Part shown: positions 1-11,167 of the stretch, piece after piece
Position numbering within the stretch: the first letter of the stretch is position 1
Layout: each line of letters opens with the position of its first letter
NCBI GenBank assembly: GCA_965112735.1
Contig: OZ218960.1
Coordinates: 124,001-188,000 of the forward strand
Direction of reading: 5' to 3'
DNA: 64,000 nt
Source: Phaeosaccion multiseriatum
Lineage: Eukaryota; Ochrophyta, other classes
The notes under the pieces: model-generated
The model's input: the letters and a program-made list of their open reading frames with translations, nothing else
The model's database searches: none
Told to the model about the DNA's origin: nothing
Made by a program: the position numbers and the translations under genes

Positions 1-3000
1 AGCAGCAGCATCCAAGAGGAGGGGAGGGGAGAGGGAGCTCTCTCCTTTCTGCTTTCGTCGAGTGGCATTCGTTGTGCGGTTTGATTTTGATATTCAGCCC
101 CAACGGTGCGCACCTTGGAGCTGAAGGTCGTTGGTATGAACATCCGAGCGGGCCTCGGGACGCCGCAGCGCCGAATGGCATCGGTACCATAAGCACTGGC
201 ACTCAAACTGCTGCTGTTCGCGGTCCCCACTGCTGCAGACATTCCACTCCTGTTGCTCCTATTGTTGTTGTTGTTGTTATTGTTGCTGCTGCCCTCGTGG
301 CTGCTGCCGTCATTGCAGCTCCCAGTGTCAGCAGCATGGTTGAAGATGAGCGTTCCCCAGTGGCTACTGAGCTCCTTCTCCCCGCCCCCTCCCACCCATA
401 TGCCTCTATTCCCCCCTCCTCCCCTGGGGCCAGCCTTGTGCTGCAGTCTCTGCGCAAGCTTCTCCACGCTGTGCGTCACTCTGACCCATGCGTGCTCCAG
501 GGGGGCACTCTCCAGCGACTCCGTAGAGAGACCCATGGGCCTGGAGAGAGGGAGTTGAGTAGAGGGACATGGGGAGGGGAGGGGAAGAAAGGGAATAGAG
601 CGTGGGAGATGAGGTGTGTACCTCCTTGGCACAGAGGAGAGAAGCACAACATTCATACGCCCCCCCCCCCCCCCTCCGTCCACCCCTCCATCCTCCTGCC
701 CATATTCCCCCCTCTCCCCTGTGCCTCCTGTAAGTCAACAAATATCCCCCCCCCGCGTCGTGAACCCACCTCATACAGCCCCTGTCTTGCGGAGAGTTGC
801 CGTACCCACACTTGGGGCAGGACCAGTCGCCCCACTGCTCTTTCTCCGTTCGGTCCTGCCTGCCCCTCTCCTGTCTCCTCTGCTGCGCCCTTTGGGTACC
901 CTCCCAGGACTCGTGCAGCCGATGCCCCACCGGCAGACGCTGAAACGCAGCACCAGCAGCAGCACCAGTTGGTGATACGGCAGTGGCGGTGCTAGCGCTG
1001 GCCTGAAAGAGAACAGAATGCTCGCTCGGGACCCCCCCCGCGCTGTCTCCAAAGTTGCTCCCGTCGAGCACTCCGAAGGCGCCGTCCATTCCCCCGGGGG
1101 TCGACGCCAACCGCCGCAGTGCACTGTGGCCGGAGCTGCTCCGGCTCCTCCTCGGGTGCCCCGCAGCTCCATCTGTGGTAGTTGGTGATACAGTCGCAGC
1201 CGCAGCCGCAGCGGCGGCAGAAGCAGCGGCAGTGGTGGCTCTACTGAGAGCAATGATCTTGCGAGTCCCGCGGCTCAGCGTGGGAGCGAGTGGACAGGCC
1301 AGGGCCTCCTCCTGGAGCAGGACGGCTTGGTTGTGGCTCCTCTGCTCGGCTTGACGGCATCGTATCACCTCGGCATGACCGTACAGGCGCGCTACAGACG
1401 CCACCTGCTGCCTCTGCAGGGCCTTGTGCGTGTGGGCGTGTGCGTGCGCCCCAAACCTTCCGCCCCTGTCAGCACTACTGCTCCTGCTGCTGTGGCCCTC
1501 GCTGCTGGCGCCTCTAGTCTGCTGCTGCTGCTGCTGCTGCTGCCTCGTCTCCTCACTCGCAATCTCTCGCTCTCGCTGCTCGGCTCTTCCTCCTCCTCGC
1601 CCCTCCCCCCCCCTTCCATCCCTCTTCCTCCTTCTCCTCCTACCAGTACCTAGACTCACGTCCTCAACCCTCATTCTGCTCCGTATTGCCCCCTCCCGCC
1701 CGCTTCGTCCTCTTCCCCCCGATGTGATGCCCAAGAAAGCAGCAGCGTCGGTACCACTCCAAACCTCCCCCCTTCCCCCCTCCACATGCCCTGCGCACCT
1801 CTTTTGATCATCCTCGTGCAGTTGGCCTCCAGTCAAGTCTTTCCATCCTCCTCCTCCTCCTCCTCCTCCTCCTCCTCCTCCTCCTCCTCCTCCTCCTCCT
1901 CTTCCTTCTTCTGCGAGACTTCTCTCCCTTTGAGGCAAAGCCCCTCCATCGCCGCTGCTGGAGCTCACTGAGGGCCTACCCGGTCCGCTACTCCCTCGCG
2001 CGACGGTTGATGCGGTGGAGGGGGTGGAGGATGCACCCCATGTCCCTCTCAAGCTGTCGTACATCTTCTCCTCCTCCTCCTCCTCCTCCTCCTCCTCCTC
2101 CTCCTCCTCCTCCTCCTGCTCCTGCTCCTGCTCCTCCTCCTCCTCCTGCTCCTCCTGCTCCTCCTCCTCCTCCTCCTCCTCCTCCTCCTCCTCCTCCTCC
2201 TCCTCCTCCTCCTCCTCCTCCTCCTCCTCCTCCTCCTCCTCCTCCTCCACTTCCTCCATCTCCTCCCCCTCCTCGTCGTCGTCCTGCTCCTGCTCCTCCT
2301 CCTCCTCCTCCTCCTCCCCCCACACTTCCTCCTCCTCCTCCTCCTCCTCCTCCTCCTCCTCCTGCTGCTGCTCCTGCTGCTCCTCCTCCTCCTCCTCCTC
2401 CTCCTCCTCCTCCCCCCACACTTCCTCCTCCTCCTCCTCCTCCTTCTCCTCCTGCTCCTCCTCCTCCTTCTCCTCCTGCTCCTGCTCCTCCTCCTCCTCC
2501 TCCTCCTCCTCCTCCTCCTCCTCCTCCACCACCACCCCATCCACATCCACATCCTCCTCCTCTTCATCTTCCTCTTGCTGCTGCTCCTGCTCCTCATCCT
2601 CCTTCTCCTGCCCCTGCTGCTCCTCTTGCTCCTCCTTCTGCTGCTCCTCCTGCTCCTCACCCTCCTTCTGCTGCTTCTGCTCCTGCTCGTCCTCCTCGTC
2701 GTCGTCGACGTCGTGCTCCTTCTCCTGCTCCTCCTCCTGCTCCTCCTCCTGCTCCTGCTCCTCCTCCTCCTCCTCCTCCTCCTCCTCCTCCCAACTAGTA
2801 CCTTCGCCCGTATCCACGGGCCTCTTGCCTCTCCCTCGGGCACCCCCATCTATGCAAACACGCTCTACTGCTGTGTCGGGGCTGCCTTCTATGCAGTGCC
2901 TTGGACTTGCACTGCTGCTGCTGCTGCTGCTGAGGCTGCTGAGGCTGCTGCTGCTGATGCTGTAGTCGTCGTCGCTGCAATACGCAGAGCTGTCGCGGCT

Positions 3001-3753
3001 AGTGTGTGTACTCCCCCTCTCGCCGCTGCTCCTCTGTGCGACCTGCCTGTGATCCCCCTGACGTCCTCCCTCCGCCCCTTCTTCCCCTTCCGGATCCTTA
3101 TCCTGCACTACTTCTATCCTAATTTCAGAGTCCTCCAGGGGCAGTAGGTCGTGAGAGGGGCTTGGCGTATGTGTCGGGAGAGCGGCTTGCAGTCTGACAT
3201 AAGGGAGCTCGTCTCGACCTCTATAATGCCGCTGATGTGACACCCACTCCCGTCGGTCACTGTCACCAGACGAGGAAGTGAGGCTCGAAGGAGAGGCAGA
3301 GGAAGGCACACTCCCTTCGCTGCTTTCCCCACTATACCACTTCGTCGGATCAAATCGGACGATCTCTTCCTCTGCCCCCTCCTCGTCATCCTCCTCCTCG
3401 TCCTCCTCCTCGTCCTCCTCCTCGTCCTTCTCGTCCTCCTCCTCGTCCTCATCGTCCTCCTCTTCCTCGTACTTTTCTTTCTGGTATGAGGCAGCAGCCA
3501 CAGCGGGAGTTGCCATGGTCAGCATGACGTTCCCATTTGCCACCGCAAATCCCTTGGCCCGAGCCTCCCGCTCAATGAATTTCCTCACAACCTCTTCCAC
3601 GGCTCGTCTCCTACCCCTGCCTTTCTCCTCCCCCGAGAAGAGGCCATGCTTCTCAACAAAGCCTCGGGCGGCGTCCAATGAGTTCTGCCCATGTTCCACG
3701 AGCAACGCGTCTTTCTTGCCCCCACTGTGCTGCACTTGGAGCACGAGAGGCAT
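1..3753 (-). CDS. Giant acidic low-complexity protein (3' end beyond window)
   Basis: I do not recognise this protein. The first exon (3753-770) opens with a compact region (VLQVQHSGGKKDALLVEHGQ, then HGL and a helix VEEVVRKFIE) that looks like a small folded N-terminal domain. It is followed by an acidic run, then several hundred residues dominated by Glu encoded by CTC/GAG repeats (about 2815-2065), a poly-Gly tract (about 1905-1848), Arg/Ser/Gln-rich segments, and WSCPKCGYGN with a further Cys near 795. The last part resembles a RanBP2-type zinc finger, but the fourth Cys is not seen. A donor at 769 (GTGGGT) and an acceptor at 541 join phase 2 to a second exon (540-1) that stays open to the left edge (PMGLSTESLE, later ARMFIPTTFSSKVRTVGAEY). 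Within the acidic part, interruptions of the repeat are nearly all E, D, Q or K, as expected for selected coding sequence. The first in-frame ATG is at 3753; an upstream coding exon is possible. Confidence 0.6.
1846..2560. repeat. Exonic (CTC)n/(GAG)n trinucleotide tracts
   Basis: Nearly pure CTC repeats at about 1846-1905 and 2065-2560 with CTG, GTC and TTC interruptions. On the minus strand in the frame of the long gene they encode poly-Gly (first tract) and poly-Glu with Gln and Asp (second tract). Being repeats, they are open in all six frames, so openness alone says nothing about coding. Confidence 0.9.
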
Positions 3754-3950
3754 CGGGTCAAGCTTTGCAAGGGGGAGCAAATCCAAAAGGGGTAACGGAA
3801 GACGAGACCGTCGGAGAAAAACGTAAAAGGAAACACCAACACCAAATCCTCTTCTTTTCTTTCCCCCTTCCCTCTTTAACTCCTAACTTGCCATCGTAGT
3901 GTTGCGAGTTTTATTTGGTTCTTTCTTTTCCTTCTTCTCCCATCGATACA

Positions 3951-3993
3951 TGCACACACACTCACACACACACACACACACAGACACACACAC
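3951..3993. repeat. (CA)n microsatellite
   Basis: Runs of CACACA with small interruptions, in the 5' flank of the acidic-protein gene. The segment 3846-3995 otherwise shows no gene-like content. Confidence 0.85.
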
Positions 3994-3995
3994 TT

Positions 3996-4252
3996 TCAGT
4001 TTCTTAGGTGATTCCTATATAAGTCAATAAAATCTCCCATCGCCGCATCTGCACGGATCCTCCATCTGAATCGCATCCTCCGAGCCCCTCGACAGTGCAC
4101 AGTCACCCTCCTCCAGTCCATATCCATGTTGTCGTAGCCATCGTCGTCCTCCTCTGGCCACCCAATGTGCCCCACTTCCACCTTGATCTTCCTCAGCGCC
4201 GGGGAGAGAGGCGGCGGCAGAAAGGGGGCATCAAACGGCAGCTCGCCATAAC
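3996..4252 (-). CDS. Unassigned short coding-like segment
   Basis: On the minus strand a stop-free stretch reads GYGELPFDAPFLPPPLSP, then ALRKIKVEVGHIGWPEEDDD, and ends NHLRN-stop at 3996. The composition is non-repetitive and protein-like. It begins directly after a telomere-like TTAGGG tract whose terminal TTAG could serve as a splice acceptor. No upstream exon is identified: the protease gene to the right already ends with its own stop at 4342. It may be the last exon of an alternative transcript, a gene remnant, or chance. The family is not recognised. Confidence 0.25.
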
Positions 4253-4272
4253 CCTAACCCTAACCCTAACCC
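4249..4272. repeat. Interstitial telomere-like repeat (TAACCC)4
   Basis: Four perfect copies of TAACCC (TTAGGG on the minus strand), located just 3' of the metalloprotease gene. This is the canonical telomere unit of many protists and animals. Confidence 0.9.
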
Positions 4273-4341
4273 AGCCGGGCCGCAGCCAATCCCAGCACAT
4301 CAATCAACGGTGCTTGTCTTGTTGCCCTACCCATCCGGGCA

Positions 4342-7300
4342 TCAGCTGCACCGCTGCTCGGCGCTGCTCCACGCGCACGCGAAGTCCGACAGAGCCCAGC
4401 ACTCGCACGAGGCCTCGTCGGTGTATCCAACGCACGCACCGCCCCAGCCCAGCTGCGTGCAGTCCACGGCAGTCACCGGCGGCGGAGTGGGGGTGGGGCT
4501 GATGATGTCACCACTACTGCAGCTGTCGCCGGACCACGAGCACGCGAAGGCGGACAGAGTCCAGCAGTTGCAAGAAGCAGCGTCGGTGAAGGCACCGCAG
4601 CTACCTTCCCATCCAAGCGAGGGACAGTCCACCTCAATGGGGGGAGTTGTCGGGGGCGGAGTGGGGGTGGGGCTGATGATGTCACCACTACTGCAGCTGT
4701 CGCCGGACCACGAGCACGCGAAGGCGGACAGCGTCCAGCAGTTGCAAGAAGCAGCGTCGGTGAAGGCACCGCAGCTACCTTCCCATCCAAGCGAGGGACA
4801 GTCCACCTCAATGGGGGGAGTTGTCGGGGGCGGAGTGGGGGTGGGGCTGATGATGTCACCACTACTGCAGCTGTCGCCGGACCACGAGCACGCGAAGGCG
4901 GACAGCGTCCAGCAGTTGCAAGAAGCAGCGTCGGTGTAGGCGCCACACTCTCCGTTCCAGTCCAGCTGCGTGCAGACAACGTCCTCCGAGACCTGAGTCG
5001 GTGCAGCCGTGGGAGCAGCCGTGGGAGCAGCAGTCGGGGCGACGCTTGGCGTCTGACGAAGACGATGGGGGACAGCAGGAGGGCAGGGGATGAGGCGTGG
5101 AGTGGTAAGCATGAGTCAGCGGCACAACAAGAGAGGAGAGGAGGCGAGACGCATGAGAGGGAAGGGAAGGGTAGAAGAGGGCACGTCACATACCTCAGTT
5201 GGTGTCGCTGTCGGTGTCGCAGTCGGTGTAGCCGTGGGAGCAGCAGTCGGGGCGGCACTTGGCGCAAGAGTCGGAGCAGTGGTCACTGGCGCCTGTGGAA
5301 GACGAAGGGGGGGCGCAGGAGAGCCCAGGAGGATGGGAGTAGATGAGGATAATATGGGTGTATGCATCAGTCAGAGGCACAACAAGAGAGGAGAGGAAGC
5401 GAGACGCATGAGAGGGAAGAGAAGGCAGAGGAGGGCACGTCACACACCTCAGTTGGTGTCGCTGTCGGTGTCGCAGTCGGTGTAGCCGTGGGAGCAGCTG
5501 TCGGGGCGGCGGTTGGCGCAAGAGTCGGAGCAGTGGTCACTGGCGCCTGTGGAAGACGAAGGGGGGGCGCAGGGGAGTCCAGGAGGATGGGAGTAGATGG
5601 ATGTACGCATATGGGTGTAAGCATGAGTCAGAGGCACAACAAGAGAGGAGAGTAGAAGAGGGCACGTCACATACCTCAGTTGGTGTCGCTGTTGGTGTCG
5701 CAGTCGGTGTAGCCGTGGGAGCAGCTGTCGGGGCGGCGGTTGGCGCAAGAGTCGGAGCAGTGGTCACTGGCGCCTGAGGAAGACGAAGGGGGGGCGCAGG
5801 GGAGTCCAGGAGGATGGGAGTAGATGGGTGTAAGCATATGGGTGTAAGCATGAGTCAGAGGCACAACAAGAGAGGAGAGGAAGCGAGACGCATGAGAGGG
5901 AAGAGAAGGGCAGAGGAGGGCACCAGCCTCGTCACACACCTCAGTTGGAACAGCAGTGGGAGCAGCAGTTGGGGCAGCAGTTGGAGCAGCAGTTGGAGCA
6001 GCAGTTGGAGCAGCAGTTGGAGCAGCAGTTGGAGCAGCAGTTGGCGCAATGGTGCACTCGGGGGACAAGGAGTCGGTTTCCCCCGTGATGAGGTTGCCGC
6101 ATGTGGAGCGGCAGTCGGTGGACAGGACGTATCCGAGCTTCTCGAAGACTCTCTGTGTAAGGGCACCAACACAGCGCACCACCTCCGCGTCCGTGGCCCC
6201 CGGGGTCATGAGGCTGTTGATAGTGCCTGAGGGGAAGAAGAACTCGTCGAAGTGACTCATGGAGGAGCCAGGGTCGTATGGGTCGGGACTGTATACAGGC
6301 GTACATCTGCGCGCTGGGGAGGAAGGAAGGGAGGCAGGGAGGGAGAGGAACACAAGACCGTGAGTGATACCAAGCGAAGTGCCGTCCCCCACGACTAGGT
6401 CCATGTTGCTATGACTGACTGAGACGATGCGAACTCACTAGGCTCGTCCAGAATGCAAAGCCTGCCCGCTGTGAAGATGAGGTTACTCGATTGGGTGGCG
6501 AAGGAGGTCGGGAAGTTGTCGGGACTGAGTTGTAGACCTCCTTCAGGGTCGAACATGGCAAGCGAGAAAAATGAGCCGATGTAGTTGGTGACGATGTTTC
6601 CCTTGTGGGAGGGAGAGAGAGAGAACGAGAGAGGGAGGGGGCGGGATGGGTGTAAACGTCGGGCGAGAATGCGTATGTCCATCTGCACACAAACACCACC
6701 ACTACCGCCATCAGCAGTAGCAGTAGCAGCAGCAAGCCAGGCCCGTCCCACCGAGAGGAACGAAGCACACCAGCACTTTCCTCTCCTCTCACTTAGCCTT
6801 GGCTCACTTGTGCATCAGTGAACTCCGACCAGAAGGCCAGGACTTCGCCGGTTAGCGTACTCTCGAATACATTCAAAGGGTCAATGAAGCCTAACGCGTG
6901 TCCAATTTCGTGCGCCATCACAGTGGTGAAGTCGATCTGTGGGTGTGTGCGTGGGGGGGAGGGGTGTAGTGCAGTCAGCCAGCGCCAGGGTCAGCAGCAG
7001 AGCAGACCACTCTCCAACTTGCTGTTCGAGCCCCGTAACTCCACACGGCACTTCTTGCTTGGGTTTCTGAGCGAGTCACGGCAGCATCCTCCTAGGGAGC
7101 TCAGTGTGTGGCGTGGCCAGGCCTCACCTCGTCGGAATTGATATCCGCACCGTCTCCGTAGTGCCAGTCAATATCTGCGTTGAAAGAGATCTCTCCGTCA
7201 TACTCCACTCCAGCATCTTCAAGATCATCGTCGCTCACTACGCCGAGATAGCGAAGCTGCGCCGGGGCCCATTCCAGCACCGATGTTTCCCCATCAGCGA

Positions 7301-7817
7301 ATGTCACTTCCAGCGCTAGGAGCACGACGCCGGTGTTGGCCAAGGTAATCCCGAGGACGTCGCCTCCGTCGGACGAAGGCTCGCTCAGATCTGCCACAGG
7401 GTCGATAAAGAGGCGGATAGGACCCGTTCCAGGCTCGAAGATATCAGCCCACATGCACAGAGCATCATCTGTGGCGGCCTCTGCCCGCCTAACGTCCCCA
7501 GCCGGGGCTGGGCTCGGAGAGAAGGTCACGTCAAACAGTCCGGAGTAGTCGCAGTCCGGTGCCAATCTCCTTCTTGTGCCGCCACTTGCTTGCCCATCCG
7601 CCTCGACCCTCTCCACTCTCGTGTGAGACGGGCCCTTCGAGGGATCAGAAAAATTCGGCAACTGCACGGCCCTTCTTCCTCCGGGTATCAGCGTCGCCGA
7701 GCAGCCTCCCGCTTGTATGTCAGCCTTCAGCGAGGCCAAATCGTGCTTTCTTGATGCCGCAGCGTCTGCCGCTTGAAAGGGAAGCAGCAGTGCCAGTTGC
7801 AGTGCGAGCAGCAGCAT
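4342..7817 (-). CDS. Secreted HEXXH zinc metalloprotease with PT-stalk and Cys-rich repeats
   Basis: Eight exons: 7817-7128, 6936-6808, 6601-6439, 6313-5940, 5773-5675, 5546-5448, 5292-5194 and 5052-4342 (787 aa). All phases match. The protein starts with a hydrophobic signal peptide (MLLLALQLALLLPFQAADA); an in-frame ATG at 7844 would add nine residues. The catalytic motif MAHEIGHALGFIDPLN (HEXXHXXGF) spans the start of exon 2. A long beta-rich segment follows it, including DPYDPGSSMSHFDEFFFPSG. Next come (PTAA)n in exon 4 and three 33-residue exons of APTAAPTATPT type, forming a stalk. The last exon carries four Cys-rich repeats (CNCWTLSAFACSW type) joined by SPTPTPPP linkers. The domain order fits an extracellular or cell-wall protease tethered by repeats; the substrate is unknown. 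The exact peptidase family is uncertain (matrixin-like or a bacterial-type HEXXH family). Confidence 0.8.
4480..4965. repeat. 174-bp coding tandem repeat (Cys-rich domain)
   Basis: Sequence around GATGATGTCACC recurs at 4501, 4675 and 4849, a period of exactly 174 bp (58 codons). Adjacent copies are almost identical, and the outermost repeats on each side are more diverged. The frame is preserved, so copy number changes whole Cys-rich domains of the metalloprotease. Confidence 0.9.
5052..5790 (-). repeat. Tandemly duplicated exon-intron units in the metalloprotease gene
   Basis: Acceptor, 99-nt exon, donor and the first part of the intron are repeated. Exons 5773-5675, 5546-5448 and 5292-5194 are 99 nt each and nearly identical. 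The start of the last exon (5052) and the end of exon 4 share the same flanks (donor context ACTGAG|GTGTGTGACG or GTATGTGACG). Spacing is about 226-255 bp. The introns share the same internal sequence, so duplication took exon and intron together. Confidence 0.9.
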
Positions 7818-7844
7818 CTTATCTTTTTTTTTGGACAGCAGCAT

Positions 7845-8153
7845 CTTGGGTTTTTTTTTTTGCAGCAGGAGGTTGTTGCTTGTTGAAGCAATGGCACGGC
7901 ACTTGCTTGTTGTTGGTTTGAGGATTGTCTCGCATTTGTTGGACGCCCCGTTCACGGGGAGTTCCTTGTTCCTTAACCCTCCTCATCATTGAACTGTACT
8001 TCTGTGGGTGGGGGTAAAAAAAAAAAACAGTGCAGAGTAAAAAGCCATCTGTGAGTGTGTTTTTTCGCTTGGGGCGGCGGCGCGCGAGTGGCTGAGTTGC
8101 TTTAACTTTTCCTTTCCTTTTGTGTCAACTCCCCTTGACAAATACAGGGAGGG
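7845..8153. promoter_or_regulatory. Divergent intergenic spacer (protease / TatD)
   Basis: About 310 bp separate the two divergent start codons (7817 or 7844 minus, 8154 plus). The spacer holds T8-T10 runs near 7830 and 7850 and an A12 run near 8017. It must contain both promoters and 5' UTRs; no specific element is recognised. Confidence 0.5.
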
Positions 8154-11100
8154 ATGATCGCTTCGTCCGAGCACCGCGTGGCGGTGACTCTCCTGCTTTC
8201 TTTGCTCGCATCGTCAGGTGAGTCACCCCTGTACTGCTTTGTTGAAAGAGGAGAGAGAAAAAGACGGAGCAAGAGAGAGAAGAGAGAGCAAGAGCGTGGG
8301 AGAGCAAGTGAGAGAGAGAGGCACGAAAGAGAAAAAGTGATGTGTTAAGGAAGGGGAGGGCGGGTGTCAAGCGGGCGGTAGGAGAGCCTGAGGAACTTTT
8401 GAGGAGCCCTTGGGAGGGCAGGTTGACTATGATGCGCGACCCAACCGTTGCTGGAGGTCTCCCAATCCATCTCTTCACACGTCTCGTCCCCCTCCTTGAA
8501 CAGGAGAGGCCTTGGCTCCTCGTGGCGTGGGAGGGATTGCTTCGGCAATGCGCACTGGGGGGGGTGGGGCAAGAGCAGGGAGCCGAGGAGGCGTGCGCAG
8601 CCGGCCCCTCTCCCCGCATCCCCGCGCACCTCGCTTGGTCTGCAACCCCCCTCGGCCCCCGTCCTCGTCGTTCACACCTCCCACAGCAGATGCGTCCACC
8701 ACCACCGCACTATCAGCATCTGTATCGTCTTCTTCGTCTTCTTCCTCCACCGATAACACCTCTTCATCTGTGTCCTCCCGGAGCGGCAGTAGCAGCACCC
8801 CCCCGGTGTACCCCTTGGTGGACGTCGACGCCAACCTCAACCACGCGGCCCTCCGCGAGGAAGTGGGCCTCCACCTGTCCATGGCTGCCCAAGCAGGGGT
8901 ACTGCAGGTGGTCACGCCTGGCAGCACGGTGGAGGATAGCAGTTTGGCTCTGGCCCTGGCGAGGCAGTACCCCGGAGTGGTGTACCCGACGGCGGGTATT
9001 CACCCCTACCATGTTCACGAGTGCGGTGACGTGGATGACGCCATGCGCGAGGTAAGGGGGAGGATACGGTATGAGGTACGGGGGTAGGGGAGGGGAGGGG
9101 AGGGGAGGTATGGCAGGGTAGGATAGGGTAGGGTAGGGTAGGGTGGGGTAGGGCAGAGTAGGGTAGGGTAGGGCAGGGTAGGGTGGGGTTGGGTAGGGTA
9201 GGGTAGGGTAGGGTAGCGTGGGGCAGAGTAGGGTAGGGCAGGGTGGGGTAGGGCAGGGTAGGGTAGGGTAGGGTAGGGAAGGGTGGGTAGGAGAGGATAG
9301 GGTATAAGATAGAAAGAGAGAGATGCATGAATGGATCGATTTATTGATCGGTCGAGAGATGGATAGATGGATAGAAAGAGGCATATCGGCAAAGAGTCCA
9401 CGCGGGCCGTCTACCAGTTCGTGTGGTATGCCCAGCGGTAGTAGGTGTCAGGTGCTCACACACACGGGATGAGCAAGAGAAGCGCATGATTGCGTAATCC
9501 GGAATTCGTTTGCCCCTTCGCATTGGCGACGTTGGTATCACCATCTGCCGTGCCCCGTGCCCCCCCCCCCCCCAAATGTCGCCTCTCGCTCTCTCCCTCT
9601 CTCAGGTGGAGGCGCTCGTGGTAGACCCTCTGACTCGCTGCGTGGGGGAGACGGGGCTAGACTTTAGCGAGGGTTTTCCGGAAGCAGCGCTGCAGCTCCC
9701 GTTCTTCGAGCGCCAAGTGCAGATGGCGTGCAGGTGTGTGCGTCTGTGCGTGTGTGTGAGAGAGAGGGCGAGAAGAGAAGAGGGAGGGAGAAATAGAGCG
9801 AGAGAACCAACCAGAGAGGGAGGGAGAGGCGGGATAGACGGAAGACAGAGACACAGGAAAAGAAAGTCCTTCACGGGTGGCGTGCATTGAAGGAGAGTCT
9901 TCAGGACAAGCCGCATGTCGGCGACGTTGAGCTGAGGACCCTGGGGCTCCTCCTCTGCTGCCATCTTACTGCGCCCCCTGTCCACCCGAATCGACCCTCC
10001 TCGCTCGCCGCCATGCAGGCTACGGAAACCGCTCTTCCTCCACGAACGCCTCGCTTTCGAGCCCTTTGTTGAGGTGAGACTGAACGTTTTACACGATCAT
10101 TTTTCACCCCCTTGAAAACCTGAAACTGCGAGTGACTCCTGAAACTGACAAACTGGCACTGAAACTGGTACTGAACCCACCGAAACCACCCACCGAACTG
10201 CTGAAACAGACTCTGACTCGAGCGGCAGAGGCGTGTGGAGAGCAAGGGCTGCCTCCTTGTCTTGTGCACTGCTTTACAGGGGAGCTGGAGCACCTTCTCA
10301 AGTACCTGGACTTGGGGTTCATGGTGGGCATCACGGGCTTCGTTTGCAAGGACAAGCACGGCAAGGAGTTGAGAGACATTGTCAAGCACATTCCGCTGGA
10401 CAGGTGAGAGTATTGTCAAGCGCACCCCCCCCTTGGAGGGGTGAGCTGGTGGTGTGCACGTACACATACAGGGAGGGAGGGAGGGAGGGAGGGAGGGAGG
10501 ATACACATGCCTTCCTGCCGCTAACTTTCAATGATAGCAGCATGAGCGACGGGGGCCGAAAGGGACGGGGTGTGGGTGTGGGTGTGCGCGTGCGAAAGGC
10601 GCTTGCCTTCCCATGAGCGATGCACTCCATCTCTTGGTCAGTCTTGTGTGCCAGTGTCCCCTTTGTGAGCTTATCGCGCCCTCTCCCCCGTTCCTGTCGC
10701 CGCCGCTGCTACTGCTGCTGCGGCTCCCACAGACTTGTGGTGGAAACCGACGCTCCTTACTTGGTGAGTGGAGACGAGATGATTCCTTGATACGATACCT
10801 TCGCCGATGTCCTTCGCCGCTTAGCAGCTTAGTACAGTAGCTCAATCCCTCCCATCCCCCACACACAAGCAATGCACACACGAGCCTAACTTCAGCCTGT
10901 GCTTTCTCGTGCATGTATCCCCACCCCCCCACTCCTCCCCTGCCCCCCGTGCAGGGCTTCCCGAAGTGCCGCTCCGGCTACGCCTCCAAGCCCAAGCAGC
11001 AGCATCCCAACGTGCCCTCCGCCCTTCCCCGCGTGGTGGCAGCGGTGGCGCAGTGCCTGGGCAAGTCGGAGGAGGAGGTGGCGCGGGCGTCGACGGCGAA

Positions 11101-11167
11101 CGCGAGGCGGTTTTTCGACATGACTGCTCCTGGGACTGCTGCTGAGCCCCCAGGGGTTGCCAGGTAG
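8154..11167 (+). CDS. TatD-family deoxyribonuclease
   Basis: Seven exons: 8154-8217, 8504-9051, 9606-9733, 10019-10073, 10210-10403, 10733-10763 and 10955-11167 (410 aa, all phases consistent). TatD enzymes are metal-dependent 3'-5' DNA exonucleases of the amidohydrolase TIM-barrel fold. Landmarks in order: VDVDANLN (TatD-type start, matching the DIGxNL form rather than the HxH form of YcfH), AGIHPYH, GETGLDF, PLFLHERLAF, LVHCFTGE, GITGFVCKDKHG, the ETDAPYL motif in exon 6, and a final helix ASTANARRFF. The N-terminus (TLLLSLLASSG plus about 90 Ser/Pro-rich residues) is longer than in bacterial TatD and may be a targeting sequence. The gene is followed by the co-oriented HslV gene 280 bp downstream. 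Confidence 0.92.
9066..9300. repeat. (GGGTA)n intronic array
   Basis: About 230 bp of imperfect GGGTA pentamers with GGGCA and GGGGT variants, filling the 5' half of TatD intron 2 (9052-9605). It starts within 20 nt of the donor. It is TAGGG-like but one base shorter than the TTAGGG telomere unit. Confidence 0.9.

Noticed and set aside
2007-2965. Long poly-Pro, poly-Ser and poly-Arg frames over the CTC repeats
   Set aside because: A trinucleotide repeat without stops is open in all frames. Only the minus-strand frame continues into non-repetitive coding sequence on both sides.
4342-5020. CRISPR array or phage repeat from regular 174-bp spacing
   Set aside because: The repeats are coding, contiguous, and encode Cys-rich domains in one frame; the window is eukaryotic nuclear DNA.
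8764-9401. Minus-strand Tyr-Pro-Thr-Leu-rich frames
   Set aside because: Translation of (TACCC)n, the complement of the GGGTA intron array in TatD.
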